Positions 1-8,175 of a DNA stretch of 64,000 nt are shown one piece after another. The stretch comes from SCRA01 sp035533275. GTDB taxonomy: Bacteria; Vulcanimicrobiota; Vulcanimicrobiia; Vulcanimicrobiales; SCRA01. The stretch covers positions 31,827-95,826 of the forward strand of contig DATLUD010000034.1 of NCBI GenBank assembly GCA_035533275.1, written 5' to 3'. Both the position numbers and the translations under genes were made by a program. The notes beneath the pieces were generated by a model. It did no database searches and was not told where the DNA came from. It saw only the letters and a list, made by a program, of their open reading frames with translations. The first letter of the stretch is position 1; each line of letters opens with the position of its first letter.

Positions 1-545
1 ATCTCCACCGCCAGCGAGAGGCTCAGGTTGGAGATGTACGGGAACGGGTGCCCGGGGTCCACCGCGAGCGGCGTGAGCACGGCGAAGACCTGATCGTCGA
101 AGTAGCGCCGCAGCCCGCCGCGGTCGGCGGGGCGCAGATCGTCGTGCGAGACCAGGGCGACCCCGTGCGATGCCAACGCGGGCAGCAGCTCGTCCTGCAG
201 AGCGCCCACCTGGCGCTCGACGAGCGGATCGAGGTTCTCGCGGATGAGACGCAAGTGGTCGGCCGGGAGGATGCCGTCGTCGGACGGCCGCACCACGCCC
301 GCGTCGATCTGCTGCTTGAGCCCGGCCACCCGGATCATGAAAAACTCGTCGAGGTTGGTCGCGAAGATGGCGCAGAACTTCAGGCGCTCCAGCAGCGGGT
401 GCTGGGGATCGAAGGCCTCGTCGAGCACGCGCGCGTTGAAGGCCAGCCAGCTGAGCTCGCGGCTGAAGTACAGAGTGGGGTCGTCGAGATCGAGCTCTGC
501 GCGATCACGCGGCCGGCGCAGCTCCGCGCCCGCGGATTCCAGCAT
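1..545 (-). CDS. ppk1: Polyphosphate kinase 1, N-terminal part (runs off the window)
   Basis: Reading on the minus strand from the ATG at 545 gives about 181 residues of an open frame that continues past base 1. It shows the PPK1 N-terminal signature: a segment beginning LSWLAFNARVLDEA followed by LKFCAIFATNLDEFFMIRV. PPK1 reversibly polymerises the gamma phosphate of ATP into polyphosphate at the membrane or in the cytosol. Only the N-terminal domain and the beginning of the head domain are present, so the autophosphorylated histidine lies outside the window. The gene diverges from the VTT protein with about 78 bases between starts, which must hold the promoters of both. Family assignment is strong; completeness cannot be judged. 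Confidence 0.9.
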   Translation of the reverse strand, partial: MLESAGAELRRPRDRAELDLDDPTLYFSRELSWLAFNARVLDEAFDPQHPLLERLKFCAIFATNLDEFFMIRVAGLKQQIDAGVVRPSDDGILPADHLRLIRENLDPLVERQVGALQDELLPALASHGVALVSHDDLRPADRGGLRRYFDDQVFAVLTPLAVDPGHPFPYISNLSLSLAVE

Positions 546-623
546 AGGGGAAAGGCCTTCGGCGCCCGCTGCAGGGGCAACCTCTTGAAAAGAGATTCCG
601 CGGGGAGCGAGAACCTGCGTGCG

Positions 624-1175
624 GTGAGCCGACGCCTCCGCGCCCTCGTTCCGCTGGGCGCACTGACCCTTGCCTTCGCGCTGGCGTACTTCGCCGTCCA
701 TCACCGGCACGTGCTGCAAGCCTGGCTCATCCAGGCCGGGCCCATGGGACCGCTCGTCTCCGTGGCCATCTACGTCCTCCTGGTCAGCTCACCGTTCGTC
801 TCCTCGGATATCCTCGCGTTGCTCAACGGAGCCATCTTCGGATTCTGGGAGGGGGCGCTCATCAACTGCGTAGGCGTGATGCTGGGAGGCGTGAGCACGT
901 ACCTCATCGCCCGGCGGACCGGGGAGTTCCTGGACATCCACGAGGAACTCGAGCGCCTGCCCCCTTGGGTCAAGCGCCTGCCGGTCGGCTCACCGCTCTT
1001 CCTGCTGGCGCTGCGGATGGTCCCCTGGGTCGGCGGCACGATCGCCAACAACGTGGCCGGATTCTACAAGATCTCGATCTTCCGCCACCTCTGGACCACC
1101 GCCGTCATCGCCATCCCGGTGGCCGTCATCACGGCCTATATCGGCTGGACGGCCACGACGGGCCTGATCCGGTAG
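624..1175 (+). CDS. TVP38/TMEM64 (VTT/DedA-like) membrane protein
   Basis: About 183 residues from a GTG at 624. The frame stays open far upstream but there overlaps ppk1 antisense and has no membrane character, so I place the start just before the first hydrophobic segment. It has an N-terminal transmembrane helix, a hydrophobic core with a re-entrant-like FGFWEGALINCVGVMLG segment, an arginine-containing motif (LALRMVPWVGGTIANN) and a final transmembrane helix, as in the VTT family. Members are linked to lipid scrambling or small-ion homeostasis; the substrate is not predictable. It diverges from ppk1. Start codon is moderately uncertain. Confidence 0.8.
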   Translation: MSRRLRALVPLGALTLAFALAYFAVHHRHVLQAWLIQAGPMGPLVSVAIYVLLVSSPFVSSDILALLNGAIFGFWEGALINCVGVMLGGVSTYLIARRTGEFLDIHEELERLPPWVKRLPVGSPLFLLALRMVPWVGGTIANNVAGFYKISIFRHLWTTAVIAIPVAVITAYIGWTATTGLIR

Positions 1176-1199
1176 CCGCGGCGCGCCCCGCCACGCGCG

Positions 1200-1460
1200 C
1201 TACGAACAGACGTTCGATCCCGACCGATCATCGCCTCGCTCGCTCCGGGGAGCATCCTGCAAGGGTATCTCGCGGTACGGCAACAAATCTTCCCCGGGAT
1301 GGGTCTTAGCAAGGCGGGCCGCCATTCGAACGGCGCGCCGCTTGAGGTGCTCATGAATCCAGACCCAGGCGACCAAGGCGAAAACCCCCGTCGCGTAGCC
1401 GAAGATGAGCGCGAGGGTCAGGGGAGAAGCAGGGTCATGGGGGCGGATCGAGCCAAACAT
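1200..1460 (-). CDS. Small single-helix membrane protein, hypothetical
   Basis: 86 residues from ATG at 1460, preceded by a GGAGG about 12 bases upstream. One clear transmembrane helix lies near residues 12-33, followed by a basic stretch and a hydrophilic, charged tail. The frame could start further upstream at 1535, but that would overlap the start of the plus-strand gene at 1534, so the shorter form is preferred. No family recognised. It fills the space between the VTT gene (convergent end 24 bases away) and the next plus-strand gene. Function unknown. Confidence 0.5.
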   Translation of the reverse strand: MFGSIRPHDPASPLTLALIFGYATGVFALVAWVWIHEHLKRRAVRMAARLAKTHPGEDLLPYREIPLQDAPRSERGDDRSGSNVCS

Positions 1461-1533
1461 GTGCCCGCCAAGACCTCCGCCGAGCCAACTAGAGTTGCGC
1501 TCGGCATCTCGTGAATGAGGAAGATCAAAGAGC

Positions 1534-1719
1534 ATGGCCGAGGCCGGATCCTTTCCCACCACCGTGATCGGGCGGCGCCGCTACGTGGCGTCGGTATCCG
1601 ACGCTGACGGCCGCAAGTGGACGATCGCCGTCGAGGGACGCAACCAAGACGATGCCCGCCGCGCGGTAGAGCCGATGCTTCGCACCGGCGAGACGCTGCA
1701 CGGGATCGTCGAGCAGTAG
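1534..1719 (+). CDS. Small hypothetical protein (61 aa)
   Basis: 61 residues from ATG. Composition is that of a small soluble alpha/beta protein (a VSDADGRKWTIAVEG strand-like segment, then a helix QDDARRAVEPML). It ends 14 bases before the glycosyltransferase and shares its strand, so the two are probably co-transcribed. The early part overlaps a possible upstream extension of the minus-strand membrane protein, but that extension is less plausible. No family recognised. Confidence 0.55.
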   Translation: MAEAGSFPTTVIGRRRYVASVSDADGRKWTIAVEGRNQDDARRAVEPMLRTGETLHGIVEQ

Positions 1720-1733
1720 CCACGTCCGGGATC

Positions 1734-2894
1734 ATGAGGCGGCGGATCCTCTTTCTCATCTCCGACAGCGGCGGCGGGCATCGCGCCGGCGCGGAGGCGA
1801 TCGCCGCGGCGCTCGCCGAGCGTCCTGACGCCGACGTCTTCGAGTACCGCATCGAGGATGCGCTGGTCCAGTGCCGTTTCCCGTTGAGCGCGCTCAACAC
1901 GGGTTACCATCTCGCGCTCAAGTACGGCCCTTTCGTCTACGGGGCGCTCTATCACGCCACCAACGGGGAACGCCGCTACCGCACGCTGGTGGAGAGCTGC
2001 ACCTCGCTCTACCGCCACGCCCTGATGCGCCTGCTGCGCTCGTATAATCCCGACGTCATCGTCTCGGTCCATCCGCTGCTCAACCACGTGGCCTTGCGCG
2101 CACGCGCCGAAGTCGGCAGCCGCGCTCCGGTGATCACGGTGATCACCGACCTCGGCCGGGTGCACGCCGGCTGGATCGCTCCCGCCGCCGACGCCATCAT
2201 CGTCCCCTCCGCCGAGGTGCGCTCGGTGGCCATCGAGCGCGGCGTGCCGCCTCAGAAGGTCCACCTGCTCGGCCATCCGGTCCACCCGCGCTTCGCCGAC
2301 TACGACGAGTCGCGCGAAGAGATCCGAGACCGGCTGGGACTGCCGCAGGATCGCCAGGTCGTGCTCCTGATGGCCGGCGGCGAGGGAGGCGGCAAGCTCT
2401 CCCGCATCGCCGACGCGATCGGCACGGCAGGCCTGCCCAATGCTCACGTGGTCGTGTGCACCGGGCGCAACGAGACGCTCAAGCACCGTCTCGAGGAGGC
2501 GCAGCCGACCTTCGACGTGCCGATGACCGTCATCGGCTTCACCAACGAGATCCCCGCGCTGATGCGCGCCGCCAACCTCCTGGTCACCAAGGCCGGACCC
2601 GGCGCCATCGCGGAGGCCTGCGTCGCCGCCGTGCCGATGGTGGTCTACGACTACGTTCCGGGTCAGGAGCGCGGCAACATCGATCACGTCATCCGCACCG
2701 GCATCGGCGAGGTCACGCTCTCCGTGAATCAGACGGTGCGCGCCGTCAAGCGGCTCCTGCGGGATCCCAAGCGCCTCGAGCGCATGCGCGAGTGCGAGCG
2801 GCGGATCGCCCGCCCCCAAGCCTCGCGGCAGATCGCGGACCTGATCATCGGCTTCGCGGGCATTCGCCAACCCGAGCTGGCCGCGGCGCGCTAG
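1734..2894 (+). CDS. GT28-family glycosyltransferase (MGDG synthase / UgtP-like)
   Basis: 386 residues from ATG at 1734. The N-terminal domain opens with ILFLISDSGGGHRAGAEAI (residues 5-23), the acceptor-side signature of MGDG synthase and processive diacylglycerol glucosyltransferases, with ITDLG near residue 138. The C-terminal domain carries a glycine-rich loop GGEGGGKLS (215-223) and the donor-binding KAGPGAIAEA (286-295). The family transfers a sugar from a nucleotide sugar to diacylglycerol at the inner membrane face. Glycolipid synthesis is therefore the likely role; the exact sugar cannot be read from sequence. It is followed after 13 bases by an SDR gene. Confidence 0.85.
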   Translation: MRRRILFLISDSGGGHRAGAEAIAAALAERPDADVFEYRIEDALVQCRFPLSALNTGYHLALKYGPFVYGALYHATNGERRYRTLVESCTSLYRHALMRLLRSYNPDVIVSVHPLLNHVALRARAEVGSRAPVITVITDLGRVHAGWIAPAADAIIVPSAEVRSVAIERGVPPQKVHLLGHPVHPRFADYDESREEIRDRLGLPQDRQVVLLMAGGEGGGKLSRIADAIGTAGLPNAHVVVCTGRNETLKHRLEEAQPTFDVPMTVIGFTNEIPALMRAANLLVTKAGPGAIAEACVAAVPMVVYDYVPGQERGNIDHVIRTGIGEVTLSVNQTVRAVKRLLRDPKRLERMRECERRIARPQASRQIADLIIGFAGIRQPELAAAR

Positions 2895-2907
2895 CGAAGA
2901 CAAGGCC

Positions 2908-3666
2908 ATGGCCAGGCAAGACGCGGGAACCATCGTCGTGACTGGCGGCAGCCGAGGCATCGGCGCCGCCGTCTGCGCGCTCGCCGCGCGCCGCGGCTAC
3001 GCCGTGGCCGTCAACTACGCCTCCGACCAGGCCGCCGCGCAGCGCGTGATGCGCGAGATCGAGGCCGCCGGCGGACGCGCCGCCGCGCTGCAAGGCGACG
3101 TGGCTCGCGAGGACGAGGCCGTCCGCCTCTTCGAGACGGCGGAACGCACGCTGGGTCAGATCACGGCACTGGTCAACAACGCCGGCATCACGGGCGGCAT
3201 CTCGCGCTTGGAATCCCTGAGCGCCGAGGCCCTGCGGCGCGTCCTCGCCGTCAACGTCGAGGGGACGTTCTTCTGCGCCCGCGAGGCGGTGCGGCGCATG
3301 TCCACGCGCAACGGCGGCCGCGGCGGGGCCATCGTCAACCTCTCCTCGCTGGCGGCGCGCCTCGGCGGTTCGGGCGAGTGGCTGCACTACGCCGCCAGCA
3401 AAGGCGCCGTCGACACCTTCACGGTGGGCTTGGCGCGCGAAGTCGCGCGCGAGGGCATCCGCGTCAACGCCGTGGCGCCTGGCTTGATCGAGACGGAGAT
3501 CCACGCTGCGGCGGGAGCTCCCGATCGCGCGGAGCGCATGGCTCCCTTGATTCCCATGGGCCGCGCCGGCACGGCGGCGGAAGTGGCGGAGACGATCCTC
3601 TGGCTGCTCTCGCCCGCGGCATCCTACGTGACGGGAACGATCGTCGAGGTGGGCGGCGGGCGGTAG
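2908..3666 (+). CDS. Short-chain dehydrogenase/reductase (FabG-like)
   Basis: 252 residues. Classical SDR: cofactor motif TGGSRGIG (12-19), NNAG (90-93), and the catalytic triad Ser147, Tyr161, Lys165 in the YAASK motif. A C-terminal PMGRAGTAAEVAETILWLLS block and VTGTIVEVGGG are typical of FabG or glucose-dehydrogenase-like members. It reduces or oxidises a carbonyl/alcohol with NAD(P)H; the substrate is not evident. It probably sits in one transcript with the glycosyltransferase 13 bases upstream. Confidence 0.88.
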   Translation: MARQDAGTIVVTGGSRGIGAAVCALAARRGYAVAVNYASDQAAAQRVMREIEAAGGRAAALQGDVAREDEAVRLFETAERTLGQITALVNNAGITGGISRLESLSAEALRRVLAVNVEGTFFCAREAVRRMSTRNGGRGGAIVNLSSLAARLGGSGEWLHYAASKGAVDTFTVGLAREVAREGIRVNAVAPGLIETEIHAAAGAPDRAERMAPLIPMGRAGTAAEVAETILWLLSPAASYVTGTIVEVGGGR

Positions 3667-3688
3667 TAGACCGCCGCGCCGCCGCGCG

Positions 3689-3883
3689 TTACGGCCGCTC
3701 GTCGCGCAGCGCCTTGCGCAGCTCGTCCATCAGCGCGGGCGAGTCGCTATGCCCGTGGCTCGAGACGGCGTGCTCGCGTGCCGCCTTGAGCACCTCGGCC
3801 TCCGACCCCGAGATGGCAAGCGTGCAGTTCTGCTCGCTGGGAAAGAGCCGGCAGTCGATGACCTTACGCGTTGCTACTGCCAT
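3689..3883 (-). CDS. DUF1059 family small protein
   Basis: 64 residues from ATG at 3883 with a strong AGGAGG five bases upstream. The sequence has the DUF1059 pattern: DCRLFPSEQNCTLAISGSEAEVL with a cysteine near each end of the first half, then a helix with histidines (REHAVSSHGH). Members are small predicted metal- or redox-linked proteins of unknown function. It lies 22 bases downstream of the methyltransferase gene on the same strand and may be co-transcribed with it. Confidence 0.75.
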   Translation of the reverse strand: MAVATRKVIDCRLFPSEQNCTLAISGSEAEVLKAAREHAVSSHGHSDSPALMDELRKALRDERP

Positions 3884-3905
3884 GGTGTCCTCCTGTAGGA
3901 AGTGA

Positions 3906-4982
3906 TTATGGGCGTGCCTCGTAAACCAGGTTGAACGGCGTCTCCGCCGCACGGCGGAAGCGCGTGAAGCCGCCGTCGCGCACGACGTCGGCGATGCGCC
4001 GCTCGCCGGCCTGGGCGCCCAGCCCCAGACCGACCTCTTGCGCCAGCGAAGACGGCGTGCACAGCATGGTCGAGGCCGCGTAGAACATGCGCCCGATCGG
4101 GTTGAGATTCTCCTCCGGCCGGTCGTAAGCGAAGGGCTCGACGATCATCCACGTGCCCTCGGGACTCAGCGTCTCCAAGACGTGACGGGCCGCGCCGACC
4201 GGGTCGCCCATGTCGTGCAGGCAGTCGAAGAAGGCGACGAAGTCGTAGCCCTCTCCCGGATACTCCCTGGCCGTCGCCACGCCGAACTCGACGCGGTCCT
4301 CCACGCCGGCCGCCGCCGCGCGCTCGCGCGCGCCCCGGATCGAGCCCTCGTGGTAGTCGAATCCGCGAAAGACGGAGGCCGGATAGGCCTGGGCCATCAG
4401 GATCGTGGAGGCTCCCAGGCCGCAGCCGACGTCGGCCACGCGCGCGCCGGCCTGCAGACGCTTCTCCACGCCCTCGAGCGCCGGGATCCACTCCGAGACG
4501 AGATGCGCGTTGTACGACGGCCGGAAGAAGCGCTCGGTGCCCTCGTAGAGCCGCCCGTCGTGATCGTGCCAGCCCACGCCCTCGCCGGTGCGGAACGCCT
4601 GCGCGATCCGCGGCTCGTCCGCGAAGACCGCCTCGATGATCTGGAAGAGACCTTGCGCGAAGAGCGGACTCGACTCATCGGCCAACATGAGCGCTTGCTC
4701 CGGCGGCAGCTCGTAGCGCCCCGTCGCCGGATCGTAGGTGAGGTAGCCGCCCGCGGCTTGATTCTGCAACCACTCGCGCACGTAGCGTTCGTGCGTGCCG
4801 GTGGCTTGGGCCAACTCGCTCGACGTCATCGCTCCGCCGCGGTGGAGCGCGCGATAGAGACCCAGCTTGTCGCCGATCACCACCAGCGACGCGCTCATCG
4901 CGGCGCCGGCATCGGCGATGGCTCGCTCGATGAACGCGTTCAGCCTCGCTTCGTCGATCGCCCGCATGGTCTGATTCGCCAT
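3906..4982 (-). CDS. SAM-dependent methyltransferase with N-terminal winged helix
   Basis: 358 residues from ATG at 4982, preceded by GGAGGAGG. Residues about 30-90 form a winged-helix dimerisation domain (SSELAQATGTHERYVREWL), and residues 175-300 form a Rossmann methyltransferase domain with the SAM loop VADVGCGLGAS (182-192). This arrangement matches Rv2258c-type methyltransferases, not tRNA or DNA enzymes. The substrate is probably a small molecule or polyketide-like phenol and is not predictable. It is transcribed divergently from a LuxR-type regulator 104 bases away, which suggests that regulator controls it. Confidence 0.83.
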   Translation of the reverse strand: MANQTMRAIDEARLNAFIERAIADAGAAMSASLVVIGDKLGLYRALHRGGAMTSSELAQATGTHERYVREWLQNQAAGGYLTYDPATGRYELPPEQALMLADESSPLFAQGLFQIIEAVFADEPRIAQAFRTGEGVGWHDHDGRLYEGTERFFRPSYNAHLVSEWIPALEGVEKRLQAGARVADVGCGLGASTILMAQAYPASVFRGFDYHEGSIRGARERAAAAGVEDRVEFGVATAREYPGEGYDFVAFFDCLHDMGDPVGAARHVLETLSPEGTWMIVEPFAYDRPEENLNPIGRMFYAASTMLCTPSSLAQEVGLGLGAQAGERRIADVVRDGGFTRFRRAAETPFNLVYEARP

Positions 4983-5086
4983 CGCCGCCTCCTCCGTGCT
5001 AGAGGGTTCCATTTCGTGATGCAGGAAGCGTACCGCCCCAGCGTGGGCGCGATCAATACGCCGATTGGCGTAAGGCCAGAGGTCCA

Positions 5087-5683
5087 ATGGGAGTCCTCTC
5101 CGGCGCAGATTACGAAGCGCTTCTCCAGGTGATCGAGGAGCTCCACGACGCGGGATGGCGCCTGGACGGCCCGCATGCCGTGCTCGCCCGCATCGCCGCG
5201 CTGATTCCCTGCGACGTGATCTCCATTGCGTACGTCGATGCATCGCACGTCCCTCGGTGCACGCGCGCGCGCTCCCTGCGCACCGAGATCGCCCTGCGCT
5301 TCGAGCTGGCGGCGGTCGCCTCGCCCGCCGCTCGCGGCGTCGTGGTGCTCGCGCTCGGCCGCTCGTCGACCGACTTCAGCGAGCGCGACCGGGCATTGGC
5401 GGAGCGCCTCGTGCCGCACCTGCGCCAGGCGCTCGGATCGCTGCGCCCCGACGCGTTGCCCGCAAGCGGCGTCCGCGTGTGGCCAACGGGCGACCTGACG
5501 CCGCGAGAGCACGAGATCGTGCGCTGCGTGGCCGACGGCGCCACGAACCGCATCATCGCCTTACGACTGGGCATCTCCCCGCGCACGGTGCAGAAGCACC
5601 TCGAGCACGTCTACGAGAAGCTCGGGGTCGAGACGCGCACAGCGGCGGCGATGCGCCTGGGACGCGCCGGCTCCAACGCCTAG
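5087..5683 (+). CDS. LuxR/NarL-type HTH transcriptional regulator
   Basis: 198 residues from ATG. The C-terminal 60 residues are a LuxR-type helix-turn-helix: DLTPREHEIVRCVADGATN (136-154) and ISPRTVQKHLEHVYEKLGV. The N-terminal 120 residues resemble a GAF-like sensory half but have no receiver-domain aspartate, so this is not a classical response regulator. The signal is unknown. It is divergent from the methyltransferase gene, so autoregulation plus control of that gene is the simplest reading. Confidence 0.8.
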   Translation: MGVLSGADYEALLQVIEELHDAGWRLDGPHAVLARIAALIPCDVISIAYVDASHVPRCTRARSLRTEIALRFELAAVASPAARGVVVLALGRSSTDFSERDRALAERLVPHLRQALGSLRPDALPASGVRVWPTGDLTPREHEIVRCVADGATNRIIALRLGISPRTVQKHLEHVYEKLGVETRTAAAMRLGRAGSNA

Positions 5684-7023
5684 TACGGCGTCCCTTTGCC
5701 CGTCTTCTTCCAGAGCGCCTCGTCGTACTCGGCCCAGCGGTCGAAGCCCGACGCCTGCGCCGCCACCTGCGCGCTCCACGCGGCGGCCTGATTCTCCATG
5801 GCGCCAAGGGCCTGAGGGTCCGTGATGGCCGCCGCCGCGATGGTGGAGACCTGGCCGTAGAGGCGGATGACGTCGTCGTCGCTCGCATGCGGCGAATGCG
5901 CCGAGTTGGTCAGCAATACCGCGATCGACTGCGTGGCCGGGTCCACCCAGATGTCGCAGCCCGTGGAGCCCTCGTGCCCGAAGCCTCCGTAACCGAAGAT
6001 CTCTCCACGGTTCGACGAGTACGTGGTCGCCTCGTCCCAGCCCAGGCTGCGCACGTCGCCGATGCGCTGGCTCTGACGACCGAGGTAGTAGGGGCGCAGC
6101 ATCGCGGCCACCGTCGCGGGGGAAAGGACTCGCGCACCGTTGAGCTCGCCGCCGTTCAGCAGCATCTGCGCGTAGGCCGCCACGGCGTCGGCCGTCCCGA
6201 AGAGACCGGCATGGCCCTCCGCGCCGATGGGGCCGTAGCCGTCGATCACGAAGCGCCCGCGGATATAGCGATGATCCTTGCCGGGCGCCTCGGGGCTGAC
6301 GCGGCTGAGCAGATCGGCAGGCGGGTCGAAGAGCAGCGAGTCGCCCAGGCCCAACGGGTCGGCGATCTCCTTGGCGAAGAACTCCTTGATGGGCATCCCG
6401 GAAACCAGCCGAACGATGCGCGCAAGCTCGATGTAGCAGGTGTTGCAGTACTCGAAGCGCGTGCCGGGGGCGAAATGGAGTGGCATGGCATCGACGATCG
6501 CCTCTCCCCGGGCGAGAGGAAGCACCGACTGCTCCTCGTTGAGCGCGCTCGGAAGGCCGGCGCTGTGCGTGAGCAGCTCCTCGATCGTCACCTGCTCCTT
6601 GCCGTGCTGGGCGAAGGCCGGATCGTCATGGGAGACGCGATCCCAGAGGCGGATCTTGCCCTGCTCGATCAGCTTCATGATCGCCGTCGCGGTGCCGATG
6701 GGCTTGGTCATCGAGGCGAGATCGTAGACGGTGTCGATGGAGTTCGCCTGCGGCGCCGGATAGAGGGCGCGCTCGCCGAACGCCTTGCGGTAGACCACCT
6801 TGCCCTCGCGCGCGATCAGCACCACCGCGCCGGGCATGTCGCCTTTCTTGATGTCTCTCTCGACGATGGGGGCGATGCGCGCGAGCACGGCGCTCGACAT
6901 CCCCACCGACTCCGGCGTCGCCGACGGAAGGACCGTGTCGGCGCGCGCGGGGAGATGCGCGCAAACGAGTGCGAGAACGAGCCATGCCAACGGCAGTCCG
7001 CAGCGGCGTGCGCCGCGCCCCAT
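5680..7023 (-). CDS. Secreted serine hydrolase, class C beta-lactamase / esterase family
   Basis: 447 residues with a signal peptide (hydrophobic segment about 10-25, cleavage near ARA-DT). The nucleophile motif SMTK is at 104-107 and YCN at 192-194; a GHEGSTG segment near residue 335 stands where the third KTG/HxG motif is expected. This is the serine beta-lactamase/DD-peptidase superfamily, which includes esterases and D-aminopeptidases; the sequence does not show that it confers drug resistance. Its ATG overlaps the TGA of the upstream gene, so the two are translationally coupled. Its stop overlaps the end of the convergent LuxR gene by four bases. Confidence 0.85.
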   Translation of the reverse strand: MGRGARRCGLPLAWLVLALVCAHLPARADTVLPSATPESVGMSSAVLARIAPIVERDIKKGDMPGAVVLIAREGKVVYRKAFGERALYPAPQANSIDTVYDLASMTKPIGTATAIMKLIEQGKIRLWDRVSHDDPAFAQHGKEQVTIEELLTHSAGLPSALNEEQSVLPLARGEAIVDAMPLHFAPGTRFEYCNTCYIELARIVRLVSGMPIKEFFAKEIADPLGLGDSLLFDPPADLLSRVSPEAPGKDHRYIRGRFVIDGYGPIGAEGHAGLFGTADAVAAYAQMLLNGGELNGARVLSPATVAAMLRPYYLGRQSQRIGDVRSLGWDEATTYSSNRGEIFGYGGFGHEGSTGCDIWVDPATQSIAVLLTNSAHSPHASDDDVIRLYGQVSTIAAAAITDPQALGAMENQAAAWSAQVAAQASGFDRWAEYDEALWKKTGKGTPY

Positions 7024-7391
7024 CAGGCGTTCCGTCCTTCGCTCTCGCCGTCGGTGCCGAGCTCTTGGAGGATATCCGCGAGCGCCTCGTCGATGCCCCG
7101 CGCCTTCATGCGGGCGAGCTCATAGAGCTCGGCGAAGATGGTGCCGGCGTCGAACATGAACTCGTCGACGGTGTGAGGAGTGACCTCTTCGATGACGCGC
7201 CCCGTCTCGTTCAGGATATGGACGGCGTAGTACTGCGAGTTTCGATCATCGACCCGGGAGATCTGGATCGAATGGCGCGCGAACGAGACCCGAAAGGCGT
7301 CCTCCGCCGCGGTCTCGGTCCAGGCGAGCTTGCCGGCTCTGCTGCTGTCCCGCAGTCTGATGACGAGTTGGCCCATTCTGTCCATTGCCAT
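7023..7391 (-). CDS. Hypothetical protein coupled to the serine hydrolase gene
   Basis: 122 residues from ATG at 7391 (ATGs at 7385 and 7376 are alternatives). It begins with a short helix, then a beta-rich domain (FRVSFARHSIQISRVDDRNSQ) and a final helix (AELYELARMKARGIDEAL). It has no signal peptide or membrane segment. I recognise no named family, although this kind of small domain is common in high-GC genomes. The stop TGA overlaps the start of the serine hydrolase gene as ATGA. Confidence 0.65.
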   Translation of the reverse strand: MAMDRMGQLVIRLRDSSRAGKLAWTETAAEDAFRVSFARHSIQISRVDDRNSQYYAVHILNETGRVIEEVTPHTVDEFMFDAGTIFAELYELARMKARGIDEALADILQELGTDGESEGRNA

Positions 7392-7464
7392 CCGATCGGC
7401 CTCTGCGTCTGCTCCTCGCGGTCTCAAGGTACCCAATCGCTCCTCCTCGCGTCCGCCGGAGCGC

Positions 7465-7680
7465 CTATGGCGCAGGGGGAGGAAGCTCGAGCCGATCGAC
7501 GCGCACGCGGCCCACGGAGAGCTCCCCGACCTCCATCACGCCGATCCGCGCTCGCCCGATCAAGAGGCGCCCCACCACCAACGCGCCCACGGCGAAGGCG
7601 CCCACCGCGAGCGCGCCGCCCGCCAGCGCCCCCGCGGCGAACGCCCCAATGGCTCTCGCCCCGCCGGGCCGCTCATCCAT
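7465..7680 (-). CDS. Pentapeptide-repeat miniprotein (71 aa)
   Basis: 71 residues from ATG at 7680. From residue 11 to about 65 the protein is eleven uninterrupted five-residue units of the form (V/I/A/G)G(A/R/V/E)(F/L/A/M)x, for example VGAFA, VGALV, VGRLL, IGVME and VGELS. This is the spacing of pentapeptide-repeat right-handed beta-helices. The first half is almost purely hydrophobic and the second half becomes charged. The N-terminus is short and the C-terminus proline-rich. Function unknown; it lies in the minus-strand run between the 122-aa hypothetical protein and the membrane protein at 7702. Confidence 0.6.
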   Translation of the reverse strand: MDERPGGARAIGAFAAGALAGGALAVGAFAVGALVVGRLLIGRARIGVMEVGELSVGRVRVDRLELPPPAP

Positions 7681-7701
7681 CGGACCCGCGCTCCACTTCG
7701 C

Positions 7702-8148
7702 TCAAAACCGCACGCGGTACGTGCCTACCCGCGGCGGCCGGCCGGGAAAGACGAACGACGAAAACATCAACGCCGAAGCCGCGACCTGGAGACCCGCGCA
7801 GCCGAGCAGAACCGCATGCCGTCGGCTCTCGTCGGCCAACAGCAAGGCGAGAGCCACGGAGGCGGCGCCGACCGCAAGGAGCACGCCAAGCGCAGCGACT
7901 CCGCCGCCGGCCCACCTCCACCGCGCGTCGCTCAACGCTGCGTCGCGATCGGGAATCAGGTAGAACGTCAGGACGATCCAGCAGGCGGACGAGCTCAGGA
8001 GCATCAGCGCAGCGCTGAGCCGCAGCGAGTTCGCCATCCACGTGGATGCAGGATCCCAGGCAAGCAGGAAGAGCAATGCGTTGCACGCTGTAACGGCCGC
8101 GATGGGCATGCGCAGCACGGCAAGCTTCTTTCCACTCATTCGCGCCAT
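7702..8148 (-). CDS. Four-helix integral membrane protein, hypothetical
   Basis: 148 residues with four hydrophobic segments (about 13-30, 40-66, 80-105 and 113-132) and a basic C-terminus. No recognised motif. It follows the acyl-CoA dehydrogenase gene on the same strand after 27 bases and precedes the pentapeptide miniprotein by 21 bases, so it may belong to their transcript. Function unknown. Confidence 0.65.
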   Translation of the reverse strand: MARMSGKKLAVLRMPIAAVTACNALLFLLAWDPASTWMANSLRLSAALMLLSSSACWIVLTFYLIPDRDAALSDARWRWAGGGVAALGVLLAVGAASVALALLLADESRRHAVLLGCAGLQVAASALMFSSFVFPGRPPRVGTYRVRF

Positions 8149-8175
8149 GGAGCCACCCCCTCCGCGCTCGCGACG

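Noticed and set aside
48..623. Upstream part of the VTT frame (from 48) as an N-terminal domain
   Set aside because: It is antisense to ppk1, whose protein motifs are unambiguous.
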